Source: Actinomadura cremea
GTDB taxonomy: Bacteria; Actinomycetota; Actinomycetes; Streptosporangiales; Streptosporangiaceae
Length of the DNA: 64,000 nucleotides
Reading direction: 5' to 3'
NCBI RefSeq assembly: GCF_014648495.1
Contig: NZ_BMRF01000020.1
Location: 91,079-155,078, forward strand
The position numbers and the translations under genes are program-made. This document shows, piece by piece, positions 33,813-43,859 of this stretch; the stretch's first letter is position 1, and every line of letters begins with the position of its first letter. The notes beneath the pieces were generated by a model. That model ran no database searches and had not been told where the DNA came from. It was given only the letters and a program-made list of their open reading frames with translations.

Positions 33813-34329
33813 ATGAACACGAGAACTTCCCGCGACGCCGGAATGTTCCTCCCCGACGCCCCGCGCGACCGCTCCGACCTGCGCGCACTCCGCGCCGCGG
33901 CGGCCGGCTGCCGGGGCTGCGACCTCTACCGCGACGCCACGCGGACGGTGTTCGGCGAAGGCGGACCGGGCGGGCGCGTCGTGCTCCTCGGGGAGCAGCC
34001 GGATGATCAGGAGGACCGCCGGGGCGCCCCCTTCGTCGGCCCGGCCGGACGCGTCCTCGACCGCGCCCTCGACGAGGCCGGGACCGAACGCGGAGGCCCT
34101 CCTCGGCTCGTCGTTCCGGGTCACCGAGCGGCGCGGACGCCTCATGCCGCTCCCGGACCTGGAGACGCTCGGCACCCCCGCCGCCGCGCGAGGACTCGGG
34201 GACGGCCCCGCCGACGCAGGGCTCCTCGCGACGATCCACCCCTCGGCCGTCCTGCGCGCCGAGGACCGCGACGCCGTCTACGCGGGCCTGCTCGACGACC
34301 TCAAGATCGTCGCCGCCGCCCTCGGCTAA
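33813..34329 (+). pseudogene. UdgX-type uracil-DNA glycosylase, broken by an internal deletion with frameshift
   Basis: From ATG 33813 the first frame encodes the N terminus of a UdgX/family-4-like uracil-DNA glycosylase: AAAGCRGCDLYRDATRTVFG (CxxC for the FeS cluster), VVLLGEQPDDQEDRRGAPFV and GPAGRVLDRALDEAG. It then loses similarity near 34083. The C terminus resumes in the +1 frame as AEALLGSSFRVTERRGRLMP ... LLATIHPSAVLRAEDRDAVY, ending at TAA 34329. About 50 residues are missing, including the VTNAVKHF strand, the KRRIH loop whose His forms the covalent uracil link in UdgX, and a downstream Cys. Both a deletion and a frame change are needed, so the gene is almost certainly non-functional. 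Its stop overlaps the MFS gene stop. Confidence 0.85.
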
Positions 34330-35690
34330 GCCTCGACGGGCTCGGCCGTGCGGGTGTCGTAGCGCAGCAGCGCCGGGACGGCGAGGCCCACCACGACCAC
34401 CAGGATCGCGCAGGCCAGACCGCCGCCCACCCACGACGCGGTCGCGCCCGTCACGCTCGCGGTCGCCCCCGCGCGGACGTCCCCGAGCCGGGGCCCGCCC
34501 GCGACGACGACCGTGAACACGCCCTGCAGGCGCCCCCGCATGTGGTCCGGCGCGTACGTCTGCAGCATCGTCTGCCGGAACACCGACGAGATCAGGTCGG
34601 CCACCCCGCCCAGCGCGAGCAGCACGACGGCCAGCCACAGCGCGTGCGCCAGCCCCGCCGCCGCGACGGCCAGGCCCCACACCACGATCGACACGACGAG
34701 CGCGACGCCCTGCCGCCGCACCCGTCCGACCCAGCCGGAGAACAGCCCGCCCGCCACGGCGCCCAGGGCGATCGCGGCGAACAGCCAGCCGACGGCGCCC
34801 TCCCCGCCGAACCGGGCGTCGGCGACCTCGGGGAACAGCGCCCGCGGCATCGCGACGCCCATCGCGATGATGTCGACGACGAACGACATCAGCAGCACCG
34901 GCTGCGTCGCCAGGAAGCGCAGGCCGTCGATCACCGACCGCAGCCCCGGCGAGCCGGTGAGCTCGCCGAGCGGCGGGATGGCCGGAAGCCGCAGCGCCGC
35001 GTACAGGACGAGCGTGAACAGGACGGCGTCCAGCGCGTACGCGGCCGCGTAGTTCCAGCTCGCGAGGATCGCCCCGGCCAGCAGCGGCCCGAGGAACCCG
35101 CCGCCCTGCATCACCGTGAAGTTCAGCGTGTTGGCGGCCGGGATGAGCCGCCGGTCCATCAGCCGGGGAATGATCGCGCTGCGCGTGGGCGAGGACACCG
35201 CGAAACCCATCGCCTGCACGGCGACGACCGCCATCAGCAGCCACAGGTTGTCCAGGCCGAGCACCGCCTGGACGAGCAGCAGCAGCGTGGCGACCCACAT
35301 CACGCAGGACGAGGCGAACAGCAGCTTCCGGCGGTCCATGTGGTCGGCGACGGCGCCGCCCCACAGCCCGAACACGATCAGCGGGACGAGGTTGACGAAG
35401 CCGAGCGCGCCGACCCAGAACGACGATCCGGTCATGTCGTACACCTGGACCGGGACGGCCACCGCCGTCACCTGGAAGCCGATGAACGACACGCCCTGCC
35501 CGAGCCACAGCCGCCGGTAGGCGGGGTGGCTCAGCGGCCGGGTGTCGATCGCGACGCGCCGCAGCACCCCCCGGCCGCGTCCGGGCGGACGCCCCTTGCC
35601 CGCGGCGGGCCCGGATTGCTCGGGTTCGTCGCCTTCGCCCTCGGGGTCGTCAGGAGTGTCGGCGGGGGTTGGCTGCTGTTCCGATGTCAC
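34326..35690 (-). CDS. MFS transporter (MFS_3/EntS-like)
   Basis: This 454-residue protein starts at GTG 35690, which overlaps the pdxH stop as GTGA, so the two are translationally coupled. A ~45-residue polar N terminus (Pro/Glu/Gly) precedes 12 predicted helices. Features include PLSHPAYRRLWLGQGVSFIG, FGLWGGAVADHMDRRKLLFA (motif A), MAVVAVQAMGFAVSSPTRSA IIPRL and YAPDHMRGRLQGVFTVV. MFS_3 members include siderophore exporters such as EntS; with the DtxR-type regulator close by, metallophore export is possible but unproven. An unrelated actinomycete group exports drugs. Confidence 0.88.
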   Translation of the reverse strand: MTSEQQPTPADTPDDPEGEGDEPEQSGPAAGKGRPPGRGRGVLRRVAIDTRPLSHPAYRRLWLGQGVSFIGFQVTAVAVPVQVYDMTGSSFWVGALGFVNLVPLIVFGLWGGAVADHMDRRKLLFASSCVMWVATLLLLVQAVLGLDNLWLLMAVVAVQAMGFAVSSPTRSAIIPRLMDRRLIPAANTLNFTVMQGGGFLGPLLAGAILASWNYAAAYALDAVLFTLVLYAALRLPAIPPLGELTGSPGLRSVIDGLRFLATQPVLLMSFVVDIIAMGVAMPRALFPEVADARFGGEGAVGWLFAAIALGAVAGGLFSGWVGRVRRQGVALVVSIVVWGLAVAAAGLAHALWLAVVLLALGGVADLISSVFRQTMLQTYAPDHMRGRLQGVFTVVVAGGPRLGDVRAGATASVTGATASWVGGGLACAILVVVVGLAVPALLRYDTRTAEPVEA

Positions 35691-36442
35691 GGGGACAGTC
35701 TGACCGGCGTCCAGGGGGCGGCCGTGGCGGGGTCGTCCACAGCCTGTGGAGAGAGGTCGCGGCGGTACTGGATGCGGTCGTGGAGGCGGTCGCGGCGGCC
35801 CTGCCAGAACTCGATCGTGGCGGGGACGAGCCGGTAGCCGCCCCAGAAGTCCGGCAGCGGGACGGCGGCGGAACCGGCGTCGGAGTCGGCGGAGGCGGCG
35901 TCCGGTTCCGGCCACCGGGCGGCCAGTTCGGCGAACCGGGTCTCCAGTTCCTCCCGTCCGGCGATGACGCCGGACTGGTGCTCGCTGGCCCACGCGCCGA
36001 TGCGCGAACCGTACGGGCGCGTCCGGAAGTAGGCGGCCGACTCCGCGCGCGTCAGCTGGACGACCGGGCCCGCGATCCGCACCTGCCGGTGGAGGGCGTG
36101 CCAGGGGAAGACGAGCGCGCCGCGCGGGTTCCCGGCGAGGTCGCGGGCCTTGTCGGACGTCAGGTTCGTGAAGAAGCGGAAGCCGTGGGGCCCGTACCCC
36201 TTGAGCAGGACGGTCCGGGCGCTCGGCATGCCGTCGGCGGACGCCGTGGCGAGCACCATCGCGTTCGGTTCGGCCAGCCCGGAGTCGTGCACTTCGGTGA
36301 ACCAGGCGGCGAACAGCGCGAGCGGATCGGCGGGGAGCGCCGACTCGGACAAATCGCCTCCCTCGTAGGATCTGCGGAGCCGTGCAGGGTCGGGCGTTGC
36401 GGGATCCACAGCGTCCGAGCCTCCCACCAGGGGATTGTGCAT
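35687..36442 (-). CDS. pdxH: Pyridoxamine 5'-phosphate oxidase
   Basis: This 251-residue FMN enzyme oxidises PNP/PMP to pyridoxal 5'-phosphate. Family signatures are LRRSYEGGDLSESALPADPL, PNAMVLATASADGMPSARTV LLKGY, FFTNLTSDKARDLAGNPRGA, FPWHALHRQVRIAGPV, YFRTRPYGSRIGAWASEHQS and the C-terminal EFWQGRRDRLHDRIQYRR (FMN/PLP-binding Arg). A poorly conserved insert rich in Asp/Ser/Ala occurs at ~170-185. It is transcribed first and coupled to the MFS gene. It is divergent from citrate synthase, with ~95 bp between starts. Confidence 0.96.
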   Translation of the reverse strand: MHNPLVGGSDAVDPATPDPARLRRSYEGGDLSESALPADPLALFAAWFTEVHDSGLAEPNAMVLATASADGMPSARTVLLKGYGPHGFRFFTNLTSDKARDLAGNPRGALVFPWHALHRQVRIAGPVVQLTRAESAAYFRTRPYGSRIGAWASEHQSGVIAGREELETRFAELAARWPEPDAASADSDAGSAAVPLPDFWGGYRLVPATIEFWQGRRDRLHDRIQYRRDLSPQAVDDPATAAPWTPVRLSP

Positions 36443-36536
36443 CTCACAGGACCCCTGGGTACTGGTCAGTAAGGCGGACAGGGTTCAATGGCACGGCACC
36501 GCCTTATCAGCTCTGGGGACGAAAGGCAGGACGTAC

Positions 36537-37643
36537 ATGTCCGACTTCAAACCTGGTCTCGAGGGGGTCGTTGCCTTCGAGACGGAGATCGCCGAACCGG
36601 ACAAGGAGGGCGGCGCCCTCCGGTACCGGGGCGTGGACATCGAAGATCTCGTCGGCCGCGTCTCCTTCGGCGACGCCTGGGGCCTGCTGGTCGACGACAG
36701 CTTCGACCCGGGCCTGGCGCCGGCCGACCCCCATCTCCTGCCGGTCACCTCCGGCGACGTCCGCGTCGACGTGCAGAGCGCGCTCCCGACCCTCGCCCCC
36801 GCGTACGGGATGCGCCCGCTGCTCGACATCTCCGACGAGGAGGCCCGCGCCGACCTCGCGCGCGTGTCGGTGACCGCCCTGTCGTTCGTGGCGCAGTCCG
36901 CGCGCGGCGTCGGCGTCCCCATGGTCCCGCAGGCGCGGATCGACGAGGCGAAGACGATCACCGAGCGGTTCATGGTCCGCTGGCGCGGCGAGCCCGACCC
37001 CAAGCACGTCGCGGCCATCGACGCCTACTGGGTCTCGGCCGCCGAGCACGGCATGAACGCCTCGACCTTCACCGCGCGCGTCATCGCCTCCACCGGCGCG
37101 GACGTCGCGGCGAGCATCTCCGGCGCGATCGGTGCGATGTCCGGCCCGCTGCACGGCGGCGCCCCGGCCCGCGTCCTGCCGATGATCGAGAAGGTCGAGC
37201 AGCTCGGCGACGCCCGCAAGGTCGTCGCCGACATCCTCGACTCGGGCGATCGGCTGATGGGCTTCGGCCACCGCGTCTACCGCGCCGAGGACCCGCGCGC
37301 CCGCGTCCTGCGCCGCACCGCCAAGGAGCTGGACGCGCCGCGCTTCGAGGCCGCGAAGGCGCTGGAGGACGCGGCCCTCGCCGAGCTGCGCGAGCGGCGC
37401 CCCGACCGTCCGATCGAGACGAACGTCGAGTTCTGGGCCGCGGTCATCCTCGACTTCGCCGACGTCCCGACCACGATGATGCCCGCCATGTTCACGTGCG
37501 GCCGCACCGCCGGCTGGGCCGCGCACATCCTGGAGCAGAAGCGCACCGGACGTCTCGTCCGGCCGAGCGCGAAGTACGTCGGCCCCGGCACCCGCTCGCT
37601 CGAGTCGGTGCACGGTGCCGCGGCGGTCCTCAAGCGCGCCTGA
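36537..37643 (+). CDS. Citrate synthase 2 (short actinobacterial CitA-type)
   Basis: This 368-residue protein starts at ATG 36537 with GGCAGGA upstream; a longer in-frame extension from 36435 overlaps the divergent pdxH promoter and is not used. It condenses acetyl-CoA and oxaloacetate. Motifs: VSAAEHGMNASTFTARVIAS (His), GPLHGGAPARVL, LMGFGHRVYRAEDPRARVLR (catalytic His and Arg). The third catalytic residue is normally Asp in NVD; here the aligned site reads NVEFW (Glu). The length is shorter than GltA (~430) and matches the CitA group. Two hairpins downstream separate it from the convergent receptor-like gene. Confidence 0.92.
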   Translation: MSDFKPGLEGVVAFETEIAEPDKEGGALRYRGVDIEDLVGRVSFGDAWGLLVDDSFDPGLAPADPHLLPVTSGDVRVDVQSALPTLAPAYGMRPLLDISDEEARADLARVSVTALSFVAQSARGVGVPMVPQARIDEAKTITERFMVRWRGEPDPKHVAAIDAYWVSAAEHGMNASTFTARVIASTGADVAASISGAIGAMSGPLHGGAPARVLPMIEKVEQLGDARKVVADILDSGDRLMGFGHRVYRAEDPRARVLRRTAKELDAPRFEAAKALEDAALAELRERRPDRPIETNVEFWAAVILDFADVPTTMMPAMFTCGRTAGWAAHILEQKRTGRLVRPSAKYVGPGTRSLESVHGAAAVLKRA

Positions 37644-37669
37644 CCGGTGCCCCGACGCCGGACCGGCGG

Positions 37670-37697
37670 GCCCTCGGTGGGGATCCGCACCGAGGGC
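37670..37697. terminator. Hairpin terminator downstream of citrate synthase
   Basis: A 10-bp stem (GCCCTCGGTG / CACCGAGGGC) with an 8-nt loop, 27 bp after the citrate synthase stop. Confidence 0.62.
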
Positions 37698-37720
37698 GGC
37701 ACCGCCGGACGCGTACGCGC

Positions 37721-37748
37721 CGAGGCCCCCGGTCCGCCGGGGGCCTCG
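37721..37748. terminator. Second hairpin, facing the convergent receptor-like gene
   Basis: A 10-bp stem (CGAGGCCCCC / GGGGGCCTCG) with an 8-nt loop, 15 bp from the stop of the leftward gene. Together with the hairpin at 37670-37697 it separates the two convergent units. Confidence 0.62.
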
Positions 37749-37762
37749 CCCGTCGCGGGCCC

Positions 37763-40690
37763 CTACCTGTCCGCCTCCGGCGGGCATTGCGCCTTCCCCT
37801 GCCCCTTCGCGATGAGCTTCCCGCAGACCTGCAGGACTTCGATCTTCCCGTCCGGCCGCACCGTCGCCAGCAGCACCGGCTTGTCGACGACCGGGTGCCC
37901 CTCCGAGCGCGGCCCGAACCGCAGGACGCCGCTGGCACCGTTCGGCAGCACGTCCCGTTCGGGGTCGTTCAGCGCCGCGAACACCGAGCCGGACGTCGGC
38001 AGCGCCTGCTGTTCCCAGTACACCCGCTTCGCCACGTTCGCGATCAGCGTCGCGGCGTCGTAGGCCACGGCCGCGCGGGTCACCGACGGTCTCGCCCCGC
38101 CCGGTCCGGACAGTTTCCCGACGACGAGATCGTAGTCGGAGTAGAAGGTCTGCGGGGGCTGATCGCCGATCCAGCGCGGCGTCCACGCCTCCCGGGCGGC
38201 CAGCGGGGTGAAGTAGAGCTCGATGGTGCCCTTGCGGCCGATCTCGGCGGCGTTGTCGCTGACGTACTTGGCGATCTCGTCGTCGGCCATGACCAGCGGA
38301 CGTCCGGGGCAGGCGAGTTCGAGGACGTTGACGAAACCGCGGAACTCGGCCGAGCGGCCCGCGTAGTAGAACAGGTCGGGCGGGTTCTCGCAGGCTTCGC
38401 GGACGGTCTGGTCGACGTCGCCCGGGTCGTCGTAGGGGCGCATCGAGACCCGGTCCCGGCCGAACTCCGCGCGGAACTGCACGGCGAGGTCGGTGCTGTA
38501 GAGGTCGTCGTCGTCCCCGTTGTAGACCACCACGGCGTTCTCGGCGGGTTCGCCGCCCGCCCGGCCGTGCCGCGCCCAGTAGGCGGCGTGGCGCGCGAGC
38601 CGCGTGTTCGGCGGCGCGAGCCGGAAGTAGTACGGCGAGTACCCGCCGCGGTCGAGCCGGCCCATGCCGTTGTAGCTGCTGGCCGTCCCGACGAGCGGCA
38701 GCGCGGACTTCGCCAGCAGCTGGATGGCCTCCACGGTCTGCGCGCGGCTCTGCTCGAACCCGACGACCGCGACGATCGACTCGTCCTGCCTCGCCAGCTC
38801 GCGGATCTGCCGGGCGACCGGGACGGCGTGCCGGAACTCGGCGCCCGCGTTGGCGATCAGGACGCGCAGGCGGAGGTCCTGGCTGGCGTCGTTGAACCGG
38901 CGCTGCGCGACGGACAGGCCGACGAGCTCGCCCTGGACCCCGGCGAGCAGGTCGATGCGGTGGTTCTTGATGGACGGGTCGGCGGTGACCGGGCCGAGGT
39001 AGACGATCGTCGCGTACGGCTTGCCCGACTCCATGACCTGGAGGTTCTGCTCCTCGATCGCGCCGAGCACGGGGTTCAGCCGGTTGTCGTTGTTCTCGCC
39101 GCCGGAGCTCACCCCGAACCGGAAGGCGCCGTCGGTGACGCCGACGCACTGGCCGTCCGGCGTCCGCTTGATGTCGAACCGCGAGCAGTACCGCAGCGCC
39201 TGGACGGACACGACGGTGATGGACGTGGCGGCGACCAGCACCATCGCCACCCAGGGCAGCGCGGGGTGGGCGAGCCGGGGGCGCCGCCGGGCGGGCCGGG
39301 GCGGCGGCAGGACGCGGTCGCGGCGGTCGCGGGTGAGGTCGACGCGCAGCAGCCGGGCGCCGCCGAGGACGCCGACGCGGCGCTGCGCCCGCCGGTACCG
39401 GTCCCACAGGCCGCGGGCCTCGACGAGGTTCTGCGGGGCGCCCGGCCCGAGGTCGACGCGGACGGCCCGGTCGAGGCGCTCGACGAGCCTCGGACCGGAC
39501 GGCTCGGACGGCTCGGACGGCTCGGCGTCGGCGGGGGCCCGGGGGTCGACGCCCGCCGTGACGACCAGCGGGTCGAAGCCGGGCAGGCGGCCGGGGACGC
39601 CCTCGCCGTCGCGGCCGCCGCGCACCCGCTCGACCAGCTCGATGAACCGCACCCCGGGGTGCCCGGCCGTCAGATGCTCGAAGATCACCACGGGGTAGCG
39701 GACGCGCGCCCACGCGGCCCGCCGGTAGTCGAGCCGGTAGTTGCGCCGCAGGTCCTCCAGGAACGCGGCGACGAGCAGCAGGTCGACCTTCTCGGCGTGG
39801 GCGGCGAGTTCGCCGTCGTCCTCTTGGATCCGCGGGTCGAACACGCCGAGCGCGAAGCTGAGGAAGTCGGGCGCGTCGCCCCGCAGGTAGGGCTGCCGCA
39901 GGAACCAGCCGTACCGGCGCACCCCGTACCAGCCGCGGGTCCGGGCGGTGATCTGCACGGTGACGAACGCGAGCCCGAGCACGGCCGCGAGGACCGCGGC
40001 GGCGAGGTCGAGGGCGGCGGCGGTGCCGGCGCTGATCAGCGCGACGACGGCGACGCCGATCGGGGCGATCTGCTCCAGGAAGGTCAGGAACGTCGCGGTC
40101 CGGCCGCGCGGCGCCTCGTCGACGTCGCGCAGCACGTCCCGGCCGCGGTGGCGGATCACCCGGTTCAGCTCGCGGCGCCGGTCGTTCTCGTTGTGCCGGG
40201 CGGGCGGCTGGCTCACGGTCCGGACGAGCCGGTGGTTCTCCCGGAGCGACGGCGTGGCGTCCGGCGCCGGGCCGTCGTCGCTCCGCAGGCGGATGCGCCG
40301 CAGGTCGTGCAGCCACAGCGCCATCTCCAGCAGCGGGAAGCGCAGCGCGGGCTCGCCCCGGCCGCGGCTGGTGGGCTGCGACAGCTCCCGCTTCGCCTCC
40401 CGCAGGACGTCGGCGACGTCGGCGCCCGCGCCGCCGTCCGCGCCGTCGCCCGGATCGGGGTCCTCGGGTGTCAGGTCGGCCGAGATGTGCGAGACGGGCG
40501 CCCGCTCGTCCTTGCACCGTTTCTCGAACATCTCGGCGAGCCGGTCGGTCGTCTCGTCCGGTCCGAGCAAGAGCAGGACGGGCCGCAGCCGCACCCGCCA
40601 TCGCCAGGACGGCCGCTCGCGCAGCCTCTCGAACAGGTCGAACAGTCCGCGCAGTCGTTCCTCTCGAGGGAACCTGTCGCCCTCCGGCAT
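37763..40690 (-). CDS. Receptor-like membrane protein with C-terminal type-1 periplasmic-binding domain (branched-chain amino-acid receptor type)
   Basis: About 975 residues, with the start taken at ATG 40690. An N-terminal soluble region (~1-200) contains RPVLLLLGPDETTDRLAEMF but no Walker A. Next is a membrane hairpin (~203-243: IAPIGVAVVALISAGTAAAL ... VLAAVLGLAFVTVQI). A second soluble region follows (~245-470), with EDLRRNYRLDYRRAAWARVR and YPVVIFEHLTAGHPG, and a third membrane segment (~475-500: WVAMVLVAATSITVVSVQAL). The C-terminal ~460 residues are a type-1 periplasmic-binding fold resembling LivJ: IVAVVGFEQSRAQTVEAIQL, PLVGTASSYNGMG and AAVAYDAATLIANVAKRVYW. An odd number of helices would place this sensor outside. 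No ABC permease or ATPase genes are near, so signalling is more likely than transport. Confidence 0.72.
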   Translation of the reverse strand: MPEGDRFPREERLRGLFDLFERLRERPSWRWRVRLRPVLLLLGPDETTDRLAEMFEKRCKDERAPVSHISADLTPEDPDPGDGADGGAGADVADVLREAKRELSQPTSRGRGEPALRFPLLEMALWLHDLRRIRLRSDDGPAPDATPSLRENHRLVRTVSQPPARHNENDRRRELNRVIRHRGRDVLRDVDEAPRGRTATFLTFLEQIAPIGVAVVALISAGTAAALDLAAAVLAAVLGLAFVTVQITARTRGWYGVRRYGWFLRQPYLRGDAPDFLSFALGVFDPRIQEDDGELAAHAEKVDLLLVAAFLEDLRRNYRLDYRRAAWARVRYPVVIFEHLTAGHPGVRFIELVERVRGGRDGEGVPGRLPGFDPLVVTAGVDPRAPADAEPSEPSEPSGPRLVERLDRAVRVDLGPGAPQNLVEARGLWDRYRRAQRRVGVLGGARLLRVDLTRDRRDRVLPPPRPARRRPRLAHPALPWVAMVLVAATSITVVSVQALRYCSRFDIKRTPDGQCVGVTDGAFRFGVSSGGENNDNRLNPVLGAIEEQNLQVMESGKPYATIVYLGPVTADPSIKNHRIDLLAGVQGELVGLSVAQRRFNDASQDLRLRVLIANAGAEFRHAVPVARQIRELARQDESIVAVVGFEQSRAQTVEAIQLLAKSALPLVGTASSYNGMGRLDRGGYSPYYFRLAPPNTRLARHAAYWARHGRAGGEPAENAVVVYNGDDDDLYSTDLAVQFRAEFGRDRVSMRPYDDPGDVDQTVREACENPPDLFYYAGRSAEFRGFVNVLELACPGRPLVMADDEIAKYVSDNAAEIGRKGTIELYFTPLAAREAWTPRWIGDQPPQTFYSDYDLVVGKLSGPGGARPSVTRAAVAYDAATLIANVAKRVYWEQQALPTSGSVFAALNDPERDVLPNGASGVLRFGPRSEGHPVVDKPVLLATVRPDGKIEVLQVCGKLIAKGQGKAQCPPEADR

Positions 40691-40849
40691 CCGTGCAACG
40701 CCTCGCTTCCGCGTTCTCCCCCGGCCGCTCCTTCGCCACGGGCCCCCGTCGGCCCTTGGATCATTGGACGCACGCGGCCGCGGAATGGGTCGAAACTTTC
40801 CGGGTTCGGCCAATCGCGGAGACTTGCGCTCGCTTGGCATCATGGGCAC

Positions 40850-42422
<1,573 letters not shown>

Positions 42423-42536
42423 CCGTCCGGTCCCCGGGGGCGTCCGCGGGCGTCCCCGGGGGGCTCCGGGCGGATGAGACACAGATCTATCGGCGGCCGG
42501 TTCGAGGCGGGCACCCGGCCGAATAAGCTCGGACAC

Positions 42537-42620
42537 GTGAACCGCGCGCCCCAATGGCTGCTCCCCACCGTGCTGACCGCGCTCGTCCTGGCCGTGGTCA
42601 TCGGCGCGCTGCTGAATTGA
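42537..42620 (+). CDS. 27-residue single-span membrane peptide
   Basis: GTG 42537 to TGA 42620 encodes NRAPQWLLPTVLTALVLAVV then IGALLN after the first Val: a short amphipathic start and one ~20-residue hydrophobic helix. The start lies a few bases after an AATAAG-like -10 (42521-42526), suggesting a leaderless message. From memory, similar tiny proteins recur near serC in actinomycetes, but I could not check. It is too short for ordinary gene callers. Confidence 0.5.
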   Translation: MNRAPQWLLPTVLTALVLAVVIGALLN

Positions 42621-42716
42621 GCGGCCCGAGTGAGCCTCCGGACGAGCCCGGCGGCGGCCCCGGGCGGGCCGCGGGCGCGCGGCGCGAGTCCCGTGTCGAA
42701 CGGGGATGATCGAGAC

Positions 42717-43766
42717 ATGCGACCGCCTCCGTCCCGCGCCCGGCGCGGCACCGCCCGCGCGTCCCTCGTCGCGGCGGGCGCCCTCGCCGGCGGCGTGATC
42801 TTCGTTCCGGCGGCTGCGGCGGACGGCACGGAGGAGTTCCGGATCCGCGATCCGCGCATCACCGAGTCCAGCGGGCTGGCGGTGAGCGCCCGGCATCCGG
42901 GCGTGGTCTACACGCACAACGACTCCGGCGGCGTCCCGCAGATCTTCGCGCTGGGCCCGGACGGGCGCACCCGCGCCGTCCTCACGGTGGGCGGCGCGCA
43001 GGCCCGCGACTGGGAGGCCATGGCGGTCGGGGAGGACGAGCGGGGCCGTCCGGCGATCTTCGTGGCGGACATCGGCGACAACCTCGGCGGCGCGTGGCCG
43101 CACGTGACGATCTACCGGGTGCCCGAGCCGCGCACGCTGCGCGACCGGACGCTGGAGGCGACCGCGTTCAAGATCCGGTACGAGGACGGCCCGCGCAACG
43201 CCGAGGCCATGATGATCAACCCGAGGACGAACCGGGTGTACGTCGTCAGCAAGCTGTTCGGCGGCAAGGTGTACGAGGCGCCGGCGAACCTGCGGACCTC
43301 GGGCTACAACACGCTGCGAAAGGTCGCGGACGCGCCCGCGATCGCGACCGGCGCCGCGTTCTCCCCCGACGGCCGGACCTGCGTGATCCGCACGTACTTC
43401 GGCGCGTCCGTGTACGAGGTCGGCGCGGACGGCCGTCCGGGCGAGCGGATCGGGTCGGTGGACGTGCCGTCGCAGGAGCAGGGCGAGGCGATCACCTACA
43501 CGGCGGACGGCCGGAGCGTGCTGGTCTCGTCGGAGGGCGGGAACCAGCCGGTGTACCGGGTTCCACTGCCGGAGGAGGCCCTGCCCGCCCCGGAGCGCAC
43601 GCAGGACGGCGGATCGGGCAATACAGGGCAAGAGGGTCAGGGCGGCGAGGCCGCCGAGGACGGACGGCGCGACCCGTCCGGGTCACGGCTGGGCCTGTTC
43701 CTCGCCCTGGCTATCGCGGGAGCGGTGGGCTACGGGTGGCTGCGGGGCCGGAAGGGGCGCACGTGA
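42717..43766 (+). CDS. Secreted, membrane-anchored beta-propeller-like protein
   Basis: This 349-residue protein starts at ATG 42717 with GGGGA upstream. A Sec-type signal peptide (RRGTARASLVAAGALAGGVI FVPAAAA, ~8-35) is followed by blade-like repeats: ITESSGLAVSARHPGVVYTH NDSGG, WEAMAVGEDERGRPAIFVAD IGDN, AEAMMINPRTNRVYVVSK, GEAITYTADGRSVLVSSEGG. These resemble propeller proteins with one metal or cofactor site (DIGDN, NDSGG), but I cannot name a family with confidence. A Gly/Glu/Asp-rich linker precedes a C-terminal helix (GLFLALAIAGAVGYGWL) and basic tail RGRKGRT, so the propeller lies outside the membrane. Confidence 0.78.
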   Translation: MRPPPSRARRGTARASLVAAGALAGGVIFVPAAAADGTEEFRIRDPRITESSGLAVSARHPGVVYTHNDSGGVPQIFALGPDGRTRAVLTVGGAQARDWEAMAVGEDERGRPAIFVADIGDNLGGAWPHVTIYRVPEPRTLRDRTLEATAFKIRYEDGPRNAEAMMINPRTNRVYVVSKLFGGKVYEAPANLRTSGYNTLRKVADAPAIATGAAFSPDGRTCVIRTYFGASVYEVGADGRPGERIGSVDVPSQEQGEAITYTADGRSVLVSSEGGNQPVYRVPLPEEALPAPERTQDGGSGNTGQEGQGGEAAEDGRRDPSGSRLGLFLALAIAGAVGYGWLRGRKGRT

Positions 43767-43859
43767 ACCGGCCGACCTGTCCCGCGCGCCGCATGTTCGT
43801 TCCGGTGAGGGCAGCGGAACGCGGAAGGAGGCCACGGTCCCGTGGCGGCACGTGTGAGG

